Shown piece after piece: positions 32,262-40,413 of a stretch of 64,000 bases of DNA. The translations under genes were made by a program, and so were the position numbers. Within the stretch, counting starts at the first letter, position 1. Every line of letters begins with the position of its first letter. The notes below the pieces were generated by a model. That model was not told where the DNA came from. It made no database searches and worked only from the letters and a program-made list of their open reading frames with translations. Origin of the DNA: Burkholderiales bacterium (GTDB taxonomy: Bacteria; Pseudomonadota; Gammaproteobacteria; Burkholderiales; Burkholderiaceae_C); NCBI GenBank assembly GCA_003963075.1, contig RXJV01000019.1, positions 27,122 to 91,121 on the forward strand, read 5' to 3'.

Positions 32262-33553
32262 CGGTGCTGGCCCTGGGACTGAACCACGGCAGCGCGCCGC
32301 TGGACCTGCGCGGCCGCTTCGCCATTCCGCTGGAGGCGCTCGGCGAGCGCGTGCAGGGCCTGCGCCAGCATCTGGCCCGTGCGCAGCCCGAGGTGGCCAT
32401 CCTGTCCACCTGCAACCGCACCGAGGTCTATGTGGGCCTGCCGGCCCAGGGCGCCTCCGCCTGCCCGCGGCATGCGATGGAGCTGGCCGAGCCGGCCCTC
32501 GAATGGCTGGCGGCCCACGGCGGCACCGCGCCGGCCGAGTTGCGCCACCACAGCTATCTGCGTGCCGGGCCGGACGCTGCGCGCCATGCCTTCCGCGTCG
32601 CCGCGGGGCTGGACTCCATGGTGCTCGGCGAGCCGCAGATCCTCGGCCAGATGAAGGCGGCGGTGCGCGAGGCCGACAGCGCCGGCGCGCTGGGCACCAC
32701 GCTGCACCAGATGTTCCAGCGCAGCTTTGCGGTGGCCAAGGAGGTGCGCAGCCGCACCGAGATCGGCAGCCACGCGGTCAGCCTCGCGGCCGCGGCGGTG
32801 CGCCTGGCCCAGCAGCTGTTCGACGACCTGCCCAACCGGCGCGTGCTGTTCGTCGGCGCGGGCGAGATGATCGATCTTGTCGCCACCCATTTCGCCGCGC
32901 AGAAGCCGCTGCAGATGAGCGTGGCCAACCGCAGTGCCGAGCGCGGCCGCCTGCTGGCCGAGCGCCTGGGGGCCACGCAGCTGCCGCTGGCCGAACTGGG
33001 CCAGGTGCTGGGCCAGTTCGACATCGTCATCAGCTGCACTGCCAGCAGCCTGCCGCTGATCGGCCTGGGCGCGGTGGAGCGCGCGCTCAAGGCGCGCAAG
33101 CGCCGCCCGATGCTGATGCTGGACCTGGCCGTGCCGCGCGACATCGAGCCCGAGGTGGCCCGCCTGCCGGACGTCTACCTCTACACCGTGGACGACCTCG
33201 CCAGCCAGGTGCAGGCCAATGGCGAACGCCGCCAGGCCGCGGTGGCGCATGCCGAAGCCATCGTCAGCGCCGGGGTACAGAGCTTTGCGCAGTGGCTGGA
33301 CCAGCGGGGCAGCGTGCCGCTGATCCAGGCCTTGCAGCGCCAGACCGAGACCTGGCGCCAGGCCGAGCTCGCCAAGGCCCGCCGGGCGCTGGCCAGGGGC
33401 CAGGACGTGGACGCCGTGATGGACAGCCTGGCCACGGCGCTGACGCGCAAGCTGATGCATGGCGCGCTCAGCGAGCTGCACGGCAGCGCCGGCGAGGCCC
33501 ACCAGCAGTGGGCCGAGTCGCTGCAGCGCCTCTTCCTGCGCGACAGCGCGTGA
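32258..33553 (+). CDS. hemA: Glutamyl-tRNA reductase
   Basis: First enzyme of C5-pathway tetrapyrrole synthesis, reducing glutamyl-tRNA to glutamate-1-semialdehyde. 431 residues. Catalytic Cys52 is in STCNRTEVY. GMHS-like LGLNHGSAP opens the protein, EPQILGQMKAA follows the catalytic domain, and the NADPH Rossmann motif is VLFVGAGEMIDLVA. It is the third gene of a carotenoid operon, coupled to crtB by ATGA. This may co-regulate porphyrin input with carotenoid synthesis. Confidence 0.95.
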   Translation: MTVLALGLNHGSAPLDLRGRFAIPLEALGERVQGLRQHLARAQPEVAILSTCNRTEVYVGLPAQGASACPRHAMELAEPALEWLAAHGGTAPAELRHHSYLRAGPDAARHAFRVAAGLDSMVLGEPQILGQMKAAVREADSAGALGTTLHQMFQRSFAVAKEVRSRTEIGSHAVSLAAAAVRLAQQLFDDLPNRRVLFVGAGEMIDLVATHFAAQKPLQMSVANRSAERGRLLAERLGATQLPLAELGQVLGQFDIVISCTASSLPLIGLGAVERALKARKRRPMLMLDLAVPRDIEPEVARLPDVYLYTVDDLASQVQANGERRQAAVAHAEAIVSAGVQSFAQWLDQRGSVPLIQALQRQTETWRQAELAKARRALARGQDVDAVMDSLATALTRKLMHGALSELHGSAGEAHQQWAESLQRLFLRDSA

Positions 33554-33696
33554 TCGACGCGCGCTTCTACGGCCTGATCGAGCTCGGGCTCGTGTTCGGC
33601 CTCATCCTGGGCTGGGCGGGCTGGCAGTGGTGGGGCTGGCGGCAATGGCGCCGCCGCCAGCAGGCCTCCCAGCAAACCAAGACACCACCCGACTGA
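33550..33696 (+). CDS. 48-residue membrane peptide after hemA
   Basis: Small unrecognised protein. GTG at 33550 overlaps the hemA stop (GTGA). One transmembrane helix (LIELGLVFGLILGWAGWQWWGW, about 9-30) is Trp-rich and followed by a strongly basic tail (RQWRRRQQ), predicting N-out/C-in. Coupling to hemA supports translation. It might tether or regulate GluTR at the membrane, but that is speculation. Confidence 0.6.
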   Translation: MIDARFYGLIELGLVFGLILGWAGWQWWGWRQWRRRQQASQQTKTPPD

Positions 33697-33741
33697 CTCC
33701 GCAGGCCAGGTGCGCCGGGCCCGCGCGGCTCGGGGGTGGCG

Positions 33742-34734
33742 CTATCGGAACACCGCGTGGTCTCCGCGCTCGGGCAGCCTGGCCTCGCCGCATGCCAGGG
33801 CCGCATAGAAGTCGGCCAGGGTCTGGCGGCCGGTGGAGGGGGTGAGGTGTTCGGCATAGCGACCGGTGACCGGGTCCAGCACCAGCATGGACTCGGTGGC
33901 GTAGTAGCGGCCGATGCGGGCCAGCTCGGCTTTGTCCGCCGCGGCGGGCCAGACGCGGCCGAGCAGGCCCAGGGTGCCGACGATGGCGTCCATCAGCCCC
34001 ACCGGCACCTGCTTGAACCGCGGCGGCAGGCCCAGGGCCTCGAACAGCAGCTCGCCCTGCTGGCGCGCGGTCAGCGCCGGGCCGGGGCCGCCGATGGGCA
34101 GGATGCGGTTGCGGCGGGCGGGGTCATGCAGGCAGTCGGCCAGATAGGCGGCGAGATCGTCGTCGCTGATCGGCTTGCAGGCGGTCAGGTTGCCGTCGCC
34201 GAACAGCAGGAAGGGCTGGCCGCGCCGGAGCCGCGCGAGCTGTCCCGACAGCGACTTGAAGTAGGCCGTGGGCCGGACGACGGACCAGCTCAGGCCCGAG
34301 GCCATCAGCTCGCGCTCGAAGGCGAGCTTGGCATGCTGGAAGGCCAGCCGCGGCTTTTGCACGCACAGCGCCGACAGCAGCACCATCTGGCCCACGCCGG
34401 CCTCGCGGGCCGCGGCCAGCAGGTCGACATGGGCCGCATGGTCGATGGCCCAGGCATCGCGCGGGGCGCCGGTGCGCGACGCGAGGCAGGACAGCACGGC
34501 GTCGAAGCGCTCGCCGCGCAGGCCGTCGCGGCGCAGCGCCGCCGGGTCGGTGACGTCGCCGATGCGCAGCTCGGCGCCGGCCAGCAGGCGTTCGGTGTCC
34601 GCCGGGCGCAGCTGGCCGCCGACGCCGGCCTGAGGCCGCACCAGGCAGACCACGCTGTGCCCGCGCTGGCGCAGCGCACGCACGCTGGCCTGGCCGATGG
34701 TGCCGGTGGCGCCGACGACGAAGACGCGGGCCAT
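33742..34734 (-). CDS. bciA: Divinyl (proto)chlorophyllide 8-vinyl reductase, BciA type
   Basis: NADPH-dependent reduction of the C8-vinyl group to ethyl. 330 residues of the atypical SDR/isoflavone-reductase-like family: N-terminal VFVVGATGTIGQASVRALRQRG, HAKLAFERELMASGLSWSVVRPTAYFKSL mid-protein, and a C-terminal family segment YYATESMLVLDP. The ATG at 34734 overlaps the crtC stop by one base. Some purple bacteria use the unrelated BchJ annotation or chlorin reductase itself; here BciA is explicit. Confidence 0.92.
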   Translation of the reverse strand: MARVFVVGATGTIGQASVRALRQRGHSVVCLVRPQAGVGGQLRPADTERLLAGAELRIGDVTDPAALRRDGLRGERFDAVLSCLASRTGAPRDAWAIDHAAHVDLLAAAREAGVGQMVLLSALCVQKPRLAFQHAKLAFERELMASGLSWSVVRPTAYFKSLSGQLARLRRGQPFLLFGDGNLTACKPISDDDLAAYLADCLHDPARRNRILPIGGPGPALTARQQGELLFEALGLPPRFKQVPVGLMDAIVGTLGLLGRVWPAAADKAELARIGRYYATESMLVLDPVTGRYAEHLTPSTGRQTLADFYAALACGEARLPERGDHAVFR

Positions 34735-35642
34735 CAGCGCGCCCCGGCCCAGCGCGGCATGCGGAAGGGCAGCATCGCCTGCACCCAGGGCTGGCTGAAG
34801 CGCCGCAGGGAGAGGCTTTCGTGCACGGTGATGCCGCCGTCGACGGGGTCGCACAGCAGCGAGCGGGCGTAGAACGGACCGCTTTCCAGCGTCGCGAGCA
34901 GTTGCGGTGCGCGCTCGGACCGGCAGTGGCGAGCCAGGCCCCAGCCGGTTGAAGCGAGCGGCTGGCGCGGCGGCAGCGGCAGCGGGTGCAGGCGACCGTC
35001 GGCGCCGAGGTCGAGTGCCAGCGCCTGGCGGCGGCCGTCCCGCGCCTGCGCCTCGTAGAGGATGCGGCTGCGCAGGCCGGGCAGGGCGCTGCGTGACCAC
35101 TGCCAGCCGTCGAAGTCGCGTTCCAGCGGGCGGCTGCCGTGGTTGGCATCGAGATAGGCCTGGCCCTGCCAGTGCAGCCGGGGCGCGTCGAACTGCACCT
35201 CGACGCGGGCGCTGGGGCTGATCGGTTGCCACAGGTGCAGGCCGGCAGCGTCCAGCGCAAAGGCCTGGGCAGGCAGCGGCCCGGGTTGTACTTCGAGCCG
35301 GCCGCGCAGCCGGCGCGGCCACGGGGCAGTCCATTCGTCGATGTCGACCCGCAGGCTGCCGTCGACCTGCCAGGCCAGCCGGCTGGGGCCGATCTGCAGC
35401 TGGCGCGCGCTGCGTTGCAGTTGCGCGCTGCCGCGCTCGGTCATGGCCCACAGGCGCTGGAACGACCTCGCCCCCGCCGGGCGGTGATAGAGCGACAGGT
35501 TGACCGCGCAGTGCGATTCGGCGGGCGCACCGTCGTCGCCACGGCGGCGGCGCGCCCAGGCGTAGTAGGGCGAGAACACGCTGCCGATGAAGGCGATCAG
35601 CGTCAGCGCGTGGACACTGCCATCCGGCTGCGGCTCGCTCAC
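34734..35642 (-). CDS. crtC: Carotenoid 1,2-hydratase (hydroxyneurosporene synthase)
   Basis: Adds water to the 1,2 double bond of neurosporene/lycopene end groups. 302 residues from GTG 35642, which overlaps the crtD stop as GTGA. Family core LTLIAFIGSVFSPYYAWARRR follows, with HCAVNLSLYHRP and LDANHGSRPLERDFDGW further on. Unusually, the same frame continues upstream without a stop and encodes GAYAWWYADAV, which resembles the WWY motif at the CrtC N-terminus. No ATG, GTG or TTG precedes it nearby. The true N-terminus is therefore uncertain. Confidence 0.85.
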   Translation of the reverse strand: MSEPQPDGSVHALTLIAFIGSVFSPYYAWARRRRGDDGAPAESHCAVNLSLYHRPAGARSFQRLWAMTERGSAQLQRSARQLQIGPSRLAWQVDGSLRVDIDEWTAPWPRRLRGRLEVQPGPLPAQAFALDAAGLHLWQPISPSARVEVQFDAPRLHWQGQAYLDANHGSRPLERDFDGWQWSRSALPGLRSRILYEAQARDGRRQALALDLGADGRLHPLPLPPRQPLASTGWGLARHCRSERAPQLLATLESGPFYARSLLCDPVDGGITVHESLSLRRFSQPWVQAMLPFRMPRWAGAR

Positions 35643-37237
35643 GGCGTCGGCATACCACCAGGCGTAAGCGCCGGCATCCAGCGCGAGGTCGAACGCAGGC
35701 CCGCGAGGATATGCTCGGCGGCCAGCTGGCCGGACAGGGCGGCCATCGGCACACCCGGCCCCGGATGCACCGAGCCGCCCGCCAGGAACAGGCCCGGCAG
35801 CGTCGTGCGGCCGTCCGGGCGGGCATGGAAGCTCGCGCGCCAGCCCTGGCTGGCCGGCCCGTACAGCGCTCCCGCGCTGCCCGGGAACAGCGACGCAAAG
35901 TCCCGCGGCCGCGTCAGCACCGGCGGCCCGGTGAGCTTCAGCTGCAGGCCGGCGCGGTTCAACTGGGTCCACATCTGGGCTTCGCATCGCTCGATCTCCA
36001 AGTCGGTCAAGGGGGCACTGGCCTGCGCGGGGGCATTGACGAGGCACATCAGGCGCTCCGGTCGCGGCGAGGCGGGGCGTGCGGCACGCAGCTCCGCGGC
36101 GCCGCCGCTGCGGTCCTGGGCGCAGACATAGACGGTCGGCGCTTCTGGCAGCCGGCCGAGGGCGAGCGCCTCGAACTCGGCGCGGTAGCCCTCGGGTGGG
36201 CCGAAGAAGACGTTGTGGTGCGAGAGTTCGAAGCCGCTGGCCTGGGCCTCGCCATGCCAGGTCAGAGCCGACAACGAGCGCTGCACCTGGGCCGGGACGC
36301 CGAGGGCCCGGCGGACGGGCTCGTCCACCAGGCCCAGGTTCAATGCCTGGGCATCGCCGTTGAAGACGACGATGTCGGCGGGGATGCGCTCGCCGTCGGT
36401 CAGCACCACGCCGCTGATGCGGCCATCGGCCAGCACCAGCCGGCCCACATCGCAGCCATAGCGCAGCCGCACGCCCTGGCCCTGGGCGCAGCCGGCCAGC
36501 ACCTGGGCCAGACGGTGCATGCCGCCCTCGACCTGCCAGACGGCCTCGCGCTCCACATGTGACACCAGCATCAGCGTGGCCGGGGCGTCGAATGGGGACG
36601 AGCCGCAGTAGGTGGCATAGCGGGCGAAGAGCTGGCGCAGCCGGGGGTCATGGAAGTAGCGGCCCAGCTCGCGCCACAGCGTCGTGAACGGCGAGATGTT
36701 GAGCAGACGGCGCAGGCCGGCGGGCCCCTGCTGGCCCAGCACGCGCCAGGCCAGCGACCCGGGGCTTGGCCGGCTGCTGCGCATGAAGGGGAGGTCCAGC
36801 GTGGTGTAGACCTGCTCGGCGCGGGCGCAGAAGGCGCGGTAGCGCTGGGCCTCGCCCGGGCTGCTGAAGCTTGCGATGGCGGCGATGCTGCGTTCGAGGT
36901 CGGCGAATAGGTCCAGCCGCTCGCCGGGGCCCCAGGCGTGCCGCGCCAGCACATCGCAGGGCTTGAGGTGCAGGTGCCGGTCGAGCGACTGGCCGAGGCG
37001 TTCGAACAGCGCATCGAAGACCCAGCGCATGGTCAGCACCGTGGGGCCGCCGTCGAGCCGCAGCGGCCCGACCTCGACCTGGCGCATCTTGCCGCCCGGC
37101 GTCGCGGCGCGCTCCAGCAGCTGCACGTCCAGCCCGGCGTGCGCCAGCAGGGTCGCCGCGGTCAGCCCGCCGATGCCGGCGCCGATCACCAGCACCCGGG
37201 GCGAGCGGGGGAGGGTGGGCCGGGCTAGCGAGTTCAT
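35639..37237 (-). CDS. crtD: Carotenoid 3,4-desaturase (methoxyneurosporene dehydrogenase)
   Basis: FAD-dependent C3,4-desaturation of hydroxylated or methoxylated carotenoids. 532 residues. FAD motif VLVIGAGIGGLTAATLLAHAG is at about residues 15-35, then GGKMRQVEVGPLRLDGGPTVLTM, and the C-terminal FLAGGSVHPGPGVPMAALSG. Starts at ATG 37237, divergent from crtE across a PpsR-bearing region, and leads a crtD-crtC-bciA operon. Confidence 0.93.
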   Translation of the reverse strand: MNSLARPTLPRSPRVLVIGAGIGGLTAATLLAHAGLDVQLLERAATPGGKMRQVEVGPLRLDGGPTVLTMRWVFDALFERLGQSLDRHLHLKPCDVLARHAWGPGERLDLFADLERSIAAIASFSSPGEAQRYRAFCARAEQVYTTLDLPFMRSSRPSPGSLAWRVLGQQGPAGLRRLLNISPFTTLWRELGRYFHDPRLRQLFARYATYCGSSPFDAPATLMLVSHVEREAVWQVEGGMHRLAQVLAGCAQGQGVRLRYGCDVGRLVLADGRISGVVLTDGERIPADIVVFNGDAQALNLGLVDEPVRRALGVPAQVQRSLSALTWHGEAQASGFELSHHNVFFGPPEGYRAEFEALALGRLPEAPTVYVCAQDRSGGAAELRAARPASPRPERLMCLVNAPAQASAPLTDLEIERCEAQMWTQLNRAGLQLKLTGPPVLTRPRDFASLFPGSAGALYGPASQGWRASFHARPDGRTTLPGLFLAGGSVHPGPGVPMAALSGQLAAEHILAGLRSTSRWMPALTPGGMPTP

Positions 37238-37304
37238 TGACGCACTTTTCTGCTGTGTCTATGCTACACGACAAAGACAAACGTAAAGCAAGGGTGACGT
37301 TTGT
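37238..37304 (+). promoter_or_regulatory. crtE / crtD divergent promoter with PpsR palindromes
   Basis: TGT-N12-ACA is at 37256-37273. A degenerate partner, CGT-N12-ACG, follows at 37282-37299, separated by eight bp, the spacing known for cooperative CrtJ/PpsR pairs. The second overlaps an 8-bp inverted repeat ACAAACGT (37277-37284) / ACGTTTGT (37297-37304). For crtE, -35 TTGACG (37238-37243), a 17-bp spacer and -10 TATGCT (37261-37266, one-base uncertainty) fit, so the palindrome covers the -10. Confidence 0.7.
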
Positions 37305-37339
37305 TCCCCTGGCCGCCGGTCCCACGGAAGAAGGTCTGT

Positions 37340-38218
37340 ATGCCGCACCACGAAAGAATCGAGCGCGCCCTGCGGGCCAGCCTTGTACCGAGCCGCGCAG
37401 GCGAGCATCCACCCAAGCTGGCCGCTGCGATGGAGCACGCCGTGTTTCCGGGCGGTGCCCGGATCCGGCCCAAGCTGACGCTCGCGGTCGCATCGGCTTG
37501 CGGGGAGGACGATCCGGGCCTGACGGATGGCGTCGCCGCGGCGATCGAATTGCTGCATTGCGCATCGCTGGTGCATGACGACCTGCCTTGCTTCGACGCG
37601 GCCGAGACGCGGCGCGGCCAGCCCTCGGTGCACTGCGCCTTCGGCGAGAGGCTGGCGGTGCTGGCGGGTGATGCGCTGATCGTGACCGCCTTCGAGGTGC
37701 TGGGGGCGGCGGCAAGGCGCCATCCGGGGCGTCTGCCGGTGCTGATGCGCACGGTGACGCAGGGCGTGGGCATGCCGCTGGGCATCGTTGCGGGCCAGGC
37801 CTGGGAGTGCGAGCCACAGCTCTCGCTGGTCGACTACCAGCGGGCCAAGACGGGCGCCCTGTTCGCTGCGGCCACGATGGCGGGCGCCCAGGCCGCGGGC
37901 GCCGACGGCGCGCCCTGGCGGGCGCTGGGCGAGCGGCTCGGCCAGGCCTACCAGGTGGCAGACGACATCCGCGACGTGATGCTGGATGCCAGTGTGCTCG
38001 GCAAGCCCGGCGGACAGGACCTGGCGCTGGGCCGACCAAGCGCCGCCGGCGAACTCGGTCTGGAGGGGGCGCTGGCGGAGTTCCAGCGCCTGGTGCAGGC
38101 GACGATCCTCACGGTGCCGGTGTGCCCGGGGGCGTCGAAATTCAGCCAGCTGATCCGCCAGGAGGCCCAGCGCCTCGTGCCCCAGCAGCTGGCCGCGCGC
38201 GTCGCGGCGGTGGCCTGA
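37340..38218 (+). CDS. crtE: Geranylgeranyl diphosphate synthase
   Basis: Makes GGPP for both carotenoids and the bacteriochlorophyll tail. 292 residues from ATG 37340, chosen for AAGG upstream; an in-frame ATG at 37301 would lie inside the operator region. First Asp-rich motif LVHDDLPCFD (about residues 75-84) and second QVADDIRDVML (about 209-219) are intact. Leads the crtE-crtF-bchCXYZ-puf run; crtF begins three bases after the stop. Confidence 0.94.
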   Translation: MPHHERIERALRASLVPSRAGEHPPKLAAAMEHAVFPGGARIRPKLTLAVASACGEDDPGLTDGVAAAIELLHCASLVHDDLPCFDAAETRRGQPSVHCAFGERLAVLAGDALIVTAFEVLGAAARRHPGRLPVLMRTVTQGVGMPLGIVAGQAWECEPQLSLVDYQRAKTGALFAAATMAGAQAAGADGAPWRALGERLGQAYQVADDIRDVMLDASVLGKPGGQDLALGRPSAAGELGLEGALAEFQRLVQATILTVPVCPGASKFSQLIRQEAQRLVPQQLAARVAAVA

Positions 38219-38221
38219 GCC

Positions 38222-39379
38222 GTGGCCCTGCCCGCCGCGCCGCCGCTGGGGACGAGCTGGCTCGATGCGGCGCTGGCGTGGCGGGACCGCTTGCTGTGCA
38301 GCCCGGGCTTTCGGCGTTGGGCCGAGCGGTTCGGCCCGACGCGCTGGATCGCGCGCCGGCGCGCGGCCCAGGTGTTCGATCTGGTCGCCGGCTTTGTCTA
38401 CTCGCAGGTGTTGCTGGCCTGCGTGCAGCTGCGCGTGTTTGACCTGTTGCGGGCGCGCGGGCCCTTGCCGCTGTCCACCCTGGCGCAGCTGCTGAACCTG
38501 CCGCTGGTCGGCGCAGAGCGCCTGGTGCGCGCGGCGGTGGCGCTGCGTCTGCTGGAGACGCGCTCGCAGGGGCGTGTTGGCCTGGGGCCTCTCGGTGCCC
38601 CATTGGCCGGCAACGCCGGGCTGACCGCGATGGTGGAGCACCATGCCGTGCTGTATCACGACCTGGCCGACCCGCTCGCGCTGCTGCGCGGCGATGCCCA
38701 ACCGGGCCAGCTGGCAGGCTATTGGCCCTATGCCGGCACGCAGCGGCCGCGCGAGTTGCCGGGGCACCGGCTGGCGGACTACTCCGAACTGATGGCGGAC
38801 TCGGTGCCTTTGGTGGCCGAGCAGGTACTGCAGACCTACCCGCTGGGCCGGCACCGGCGCCTGCTCGACGTGGGCGGCGGCGCCGGCGCCTTCGCCTGCG
38901 CAGCGGCCCAAGCGGCACCGCAACTGGAGGTGCAGGTGTTCGACCTCCCCGCCGTGGCCGCCCGCGCGGCACAACGCTTCGAGCAGGCGGGGCTGGCGGC
39001 ACGCTGCCAGGCGTTCGGGGGCGACTTCTTTCAGGACGAGCTGCCCGCCGGGGCCGACCTGGCGACGCTGCTGCGCGTGGTGCACGACCACGACGACGCG
39101 CGGGTTCTGCGCCTGCTGGGCGCGGTGCGCCGCGCGCTGGTGCCTGGCGGTGCGCTGCTGCTGGCCGAGCCCCTCGCCGACACGCCCGGCGCGGAGCGCA
39201 TGGGGCATGCGTATTTCGGCTGGTACCTGATGGCCATGGGGCGCGGTGAGCCGCGCAGCGAGGCGAGGCTGCGGGCGCTGCTGTCCGAGGCGGGTTTCAT
39301 CCGCGTGCGTCGCCTGCGGACGCCTCTGCCGTTGCAGGCCAGCGCCCTGCTGGCAACAACTCCGATCTCGTTGGTGTAA
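38222..39379 (+). CDS. crtF: Hydroxyneurosporene O-methyltransferase
   Basis: SAM-dependent methylation of the tertiary hydroxyl made by CrtC. 385 residues. An N-terminal dimerisation/winged-helix domain (FVYSQVLLACVQLRVFDLL) is followed by a SAM domain with LLDVGGGAGAFACAAAQ and the catalytic-region LRVVHDHDDARVL. GTG 38222 starts three bases after crtE. The 3' end runs into the bchC operator: its stop is at 39377-39379, inside the first PpsR site. Confidence 0.92.
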   Translation: MALPAAPPLGTSWLDAALAWRDRLLCSPGFRRWAERFGPTRWIARRRAAQVFDLVAGFVYSQVLLACVQLRVFDLLRARGPLPLSTLAQLLNLPLVGAERLVRAAVALRLLETRSQGRVGLGPLGAPLAGNAGLTAMVEHHAVLYHDLADPLALLRGDAQPGQLAGYWPYAGTQRPRELPGHRLADYSELMADSVPLVAEQVLQTYPLGRHRRLLDVGGGAGAFACAAAQAAPQLEVQVFDLPAVAARAAQRFEQAGLAARCQAFGGDFFQDELPAGADLATLLRVVHDHDDARVLRLLGAVRRALVPGGALLLAEPLADTPGAERMGHAYFGWYLMAMGRGEPRSEARLRALLSEAGFIRVRRLRTPLPLQASALLATTPISLV

Positions 39380-39418
39380 ATCGCAGTTGACGTTTGGTGA
39401 TGTAAGCGTAGGATGACT
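39375..39418 (+). promoter_or_regulatory. bchC promoter with paired PpsR sites
   Basis: Two PpsR-type half-conserved palindromes are exactly eight bp apart: TGT-N12-ACG (39375-39392) and TGT-N12-ACT (39401-39418). The first contains -35 TTGACG (39387-39392) and the second contains -10 TAGGAT (39409-39414), with a 16-bp spacer. This reproduces the bchC operator layout of Rhodobacter. It provides an internal promoter for bchCXYZ and probably puf. Confidence 0.78.
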
Positions 39419-39459
39419 TTCATGAACCCGAGAACCTTCACTGCTCGCAGGGCTGCTTC

Positions 39460-40413
39460 ATGAACACGCTGGCCGTCGTCATCGAGCAGCCCGAGCGGCT
39501 GAGCCTGTCGGCGCTGCGCCTGCCGGCGCTGCAGGGTGACGACGTGGTGGTGGAGGTGGAGTACAGCGGCATCAGCACCGGCACCGAGAGGCTGATCTGG
39601 AACGGCACCATGCCGATGTTTCCGGGCATGGGCTATCCGCTGGTGCCGGGCTACGAGGCCGTCGGCCGCGTGATGGCGGTCGGACCGGGCAGCGCGAACT
39701 GGGTCGGGCAGCGGGTGTTCGTGCCGGGGGCGCGCTGCTTCGGGGACGTGCGCGGCCTGTTCGGCGCATCGGCATCGAGGCTGGTTGTGCCAGGCGCCAA
39801 GGTGCTGCCGGTCGACGACAAGCTCGGGCCCCAGGCCGTGCTGCTGGCCCTGGCCGCGACGGCTTACCACAGCGTGGCCGGTGGCGGCCAGACCGCGCCG
39901 CACACGCCACCGGATCTGATCGTCGGCCACGGCGTGCTGGGCCGGCTGCTGGCCCGCATGAACGTGGCGGCAGGCATCACCGACTTCACCGTCTGGGAAA
40001 CCAACCCGGTCCGCCAGGGCGGCGCCGAGGGCTACCGCGTGCTGCACCCGCAGGACGATGCCCGGCGCGACTACCGCGCGATCTACGACGTCAGCGGCGA
40101 CGCCGGCCTGCTGGACACGCTGATCGGCCGCCTGGCCTTTGGCGGCGAAGTGGTGCTCGCGGGCTTCTATGCCCAGCCGCTGAGCCTGAACTTCGCGCCT
40201 GCCTTCATGCGCGAGGCTCGCATCCGCGTGGCTGCTGAGTGGAAGCGGCCCGACATGCTGGCGGTCAACGCCTTGCTGCATGCCGGCCGCCTGTCGCTGG
40301 ATGGCTTGCTGACCCACTGCGAGCCGGTCGAACAGGCGGGCAGTGCCTATGCCCAGGCGTTCAGCGATCCCGGCTGCCTGAAGATGGTCCTGGACTGGAG
40401 ACACCACGCATGA
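39460..40413 (+). CDS. bchC: 3-hydroxyethyl bacteriochlorophyllide a dehydrogenase
   Basis: Oxidises the C3 hydroxyethyl group to acetyl, completing the bacteriochlorophyllide a ring. 317 residues, zinc-free MDR-like fold. Motifs: VEYSGISTGTERLIWNGTMP near the N-terminus, GYPLVPGYEAVGRV, and VGHGVLGRLLAR in the nucleotide-binding half. CGCAGGG lies before the ATG. The stop overlaps bchX (ATGA). Confidence 0.95.
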   Translation: MNTLAVVIEQPERLSLSALRLPALQGDDVVVEVEYSGISTGTERLIWNGTMPMFPGMGYPLVPGYEAVGRVMAVGPGSANWVGQRVFVPGARCFGDVRGLFGASASRLVVPGAKVLPVDDKLGPQAVLLALAATAYHSVAGGGQTAPHTPPDLIVGHGVLGRLLARMNVAAGITDFTVWETNPVRQGGAEGYRVLHPQDDARRDYRAIYDVSGDAGLLDTLIGRLAFGGEVVLAGFYAQPLSLNFAPAFMREARIRVAAEWKRPDMLAVNALLHAGRLSLDGLLTHCEPVEQAGSAYAQAFSDPGCLKMVLDWRHHA

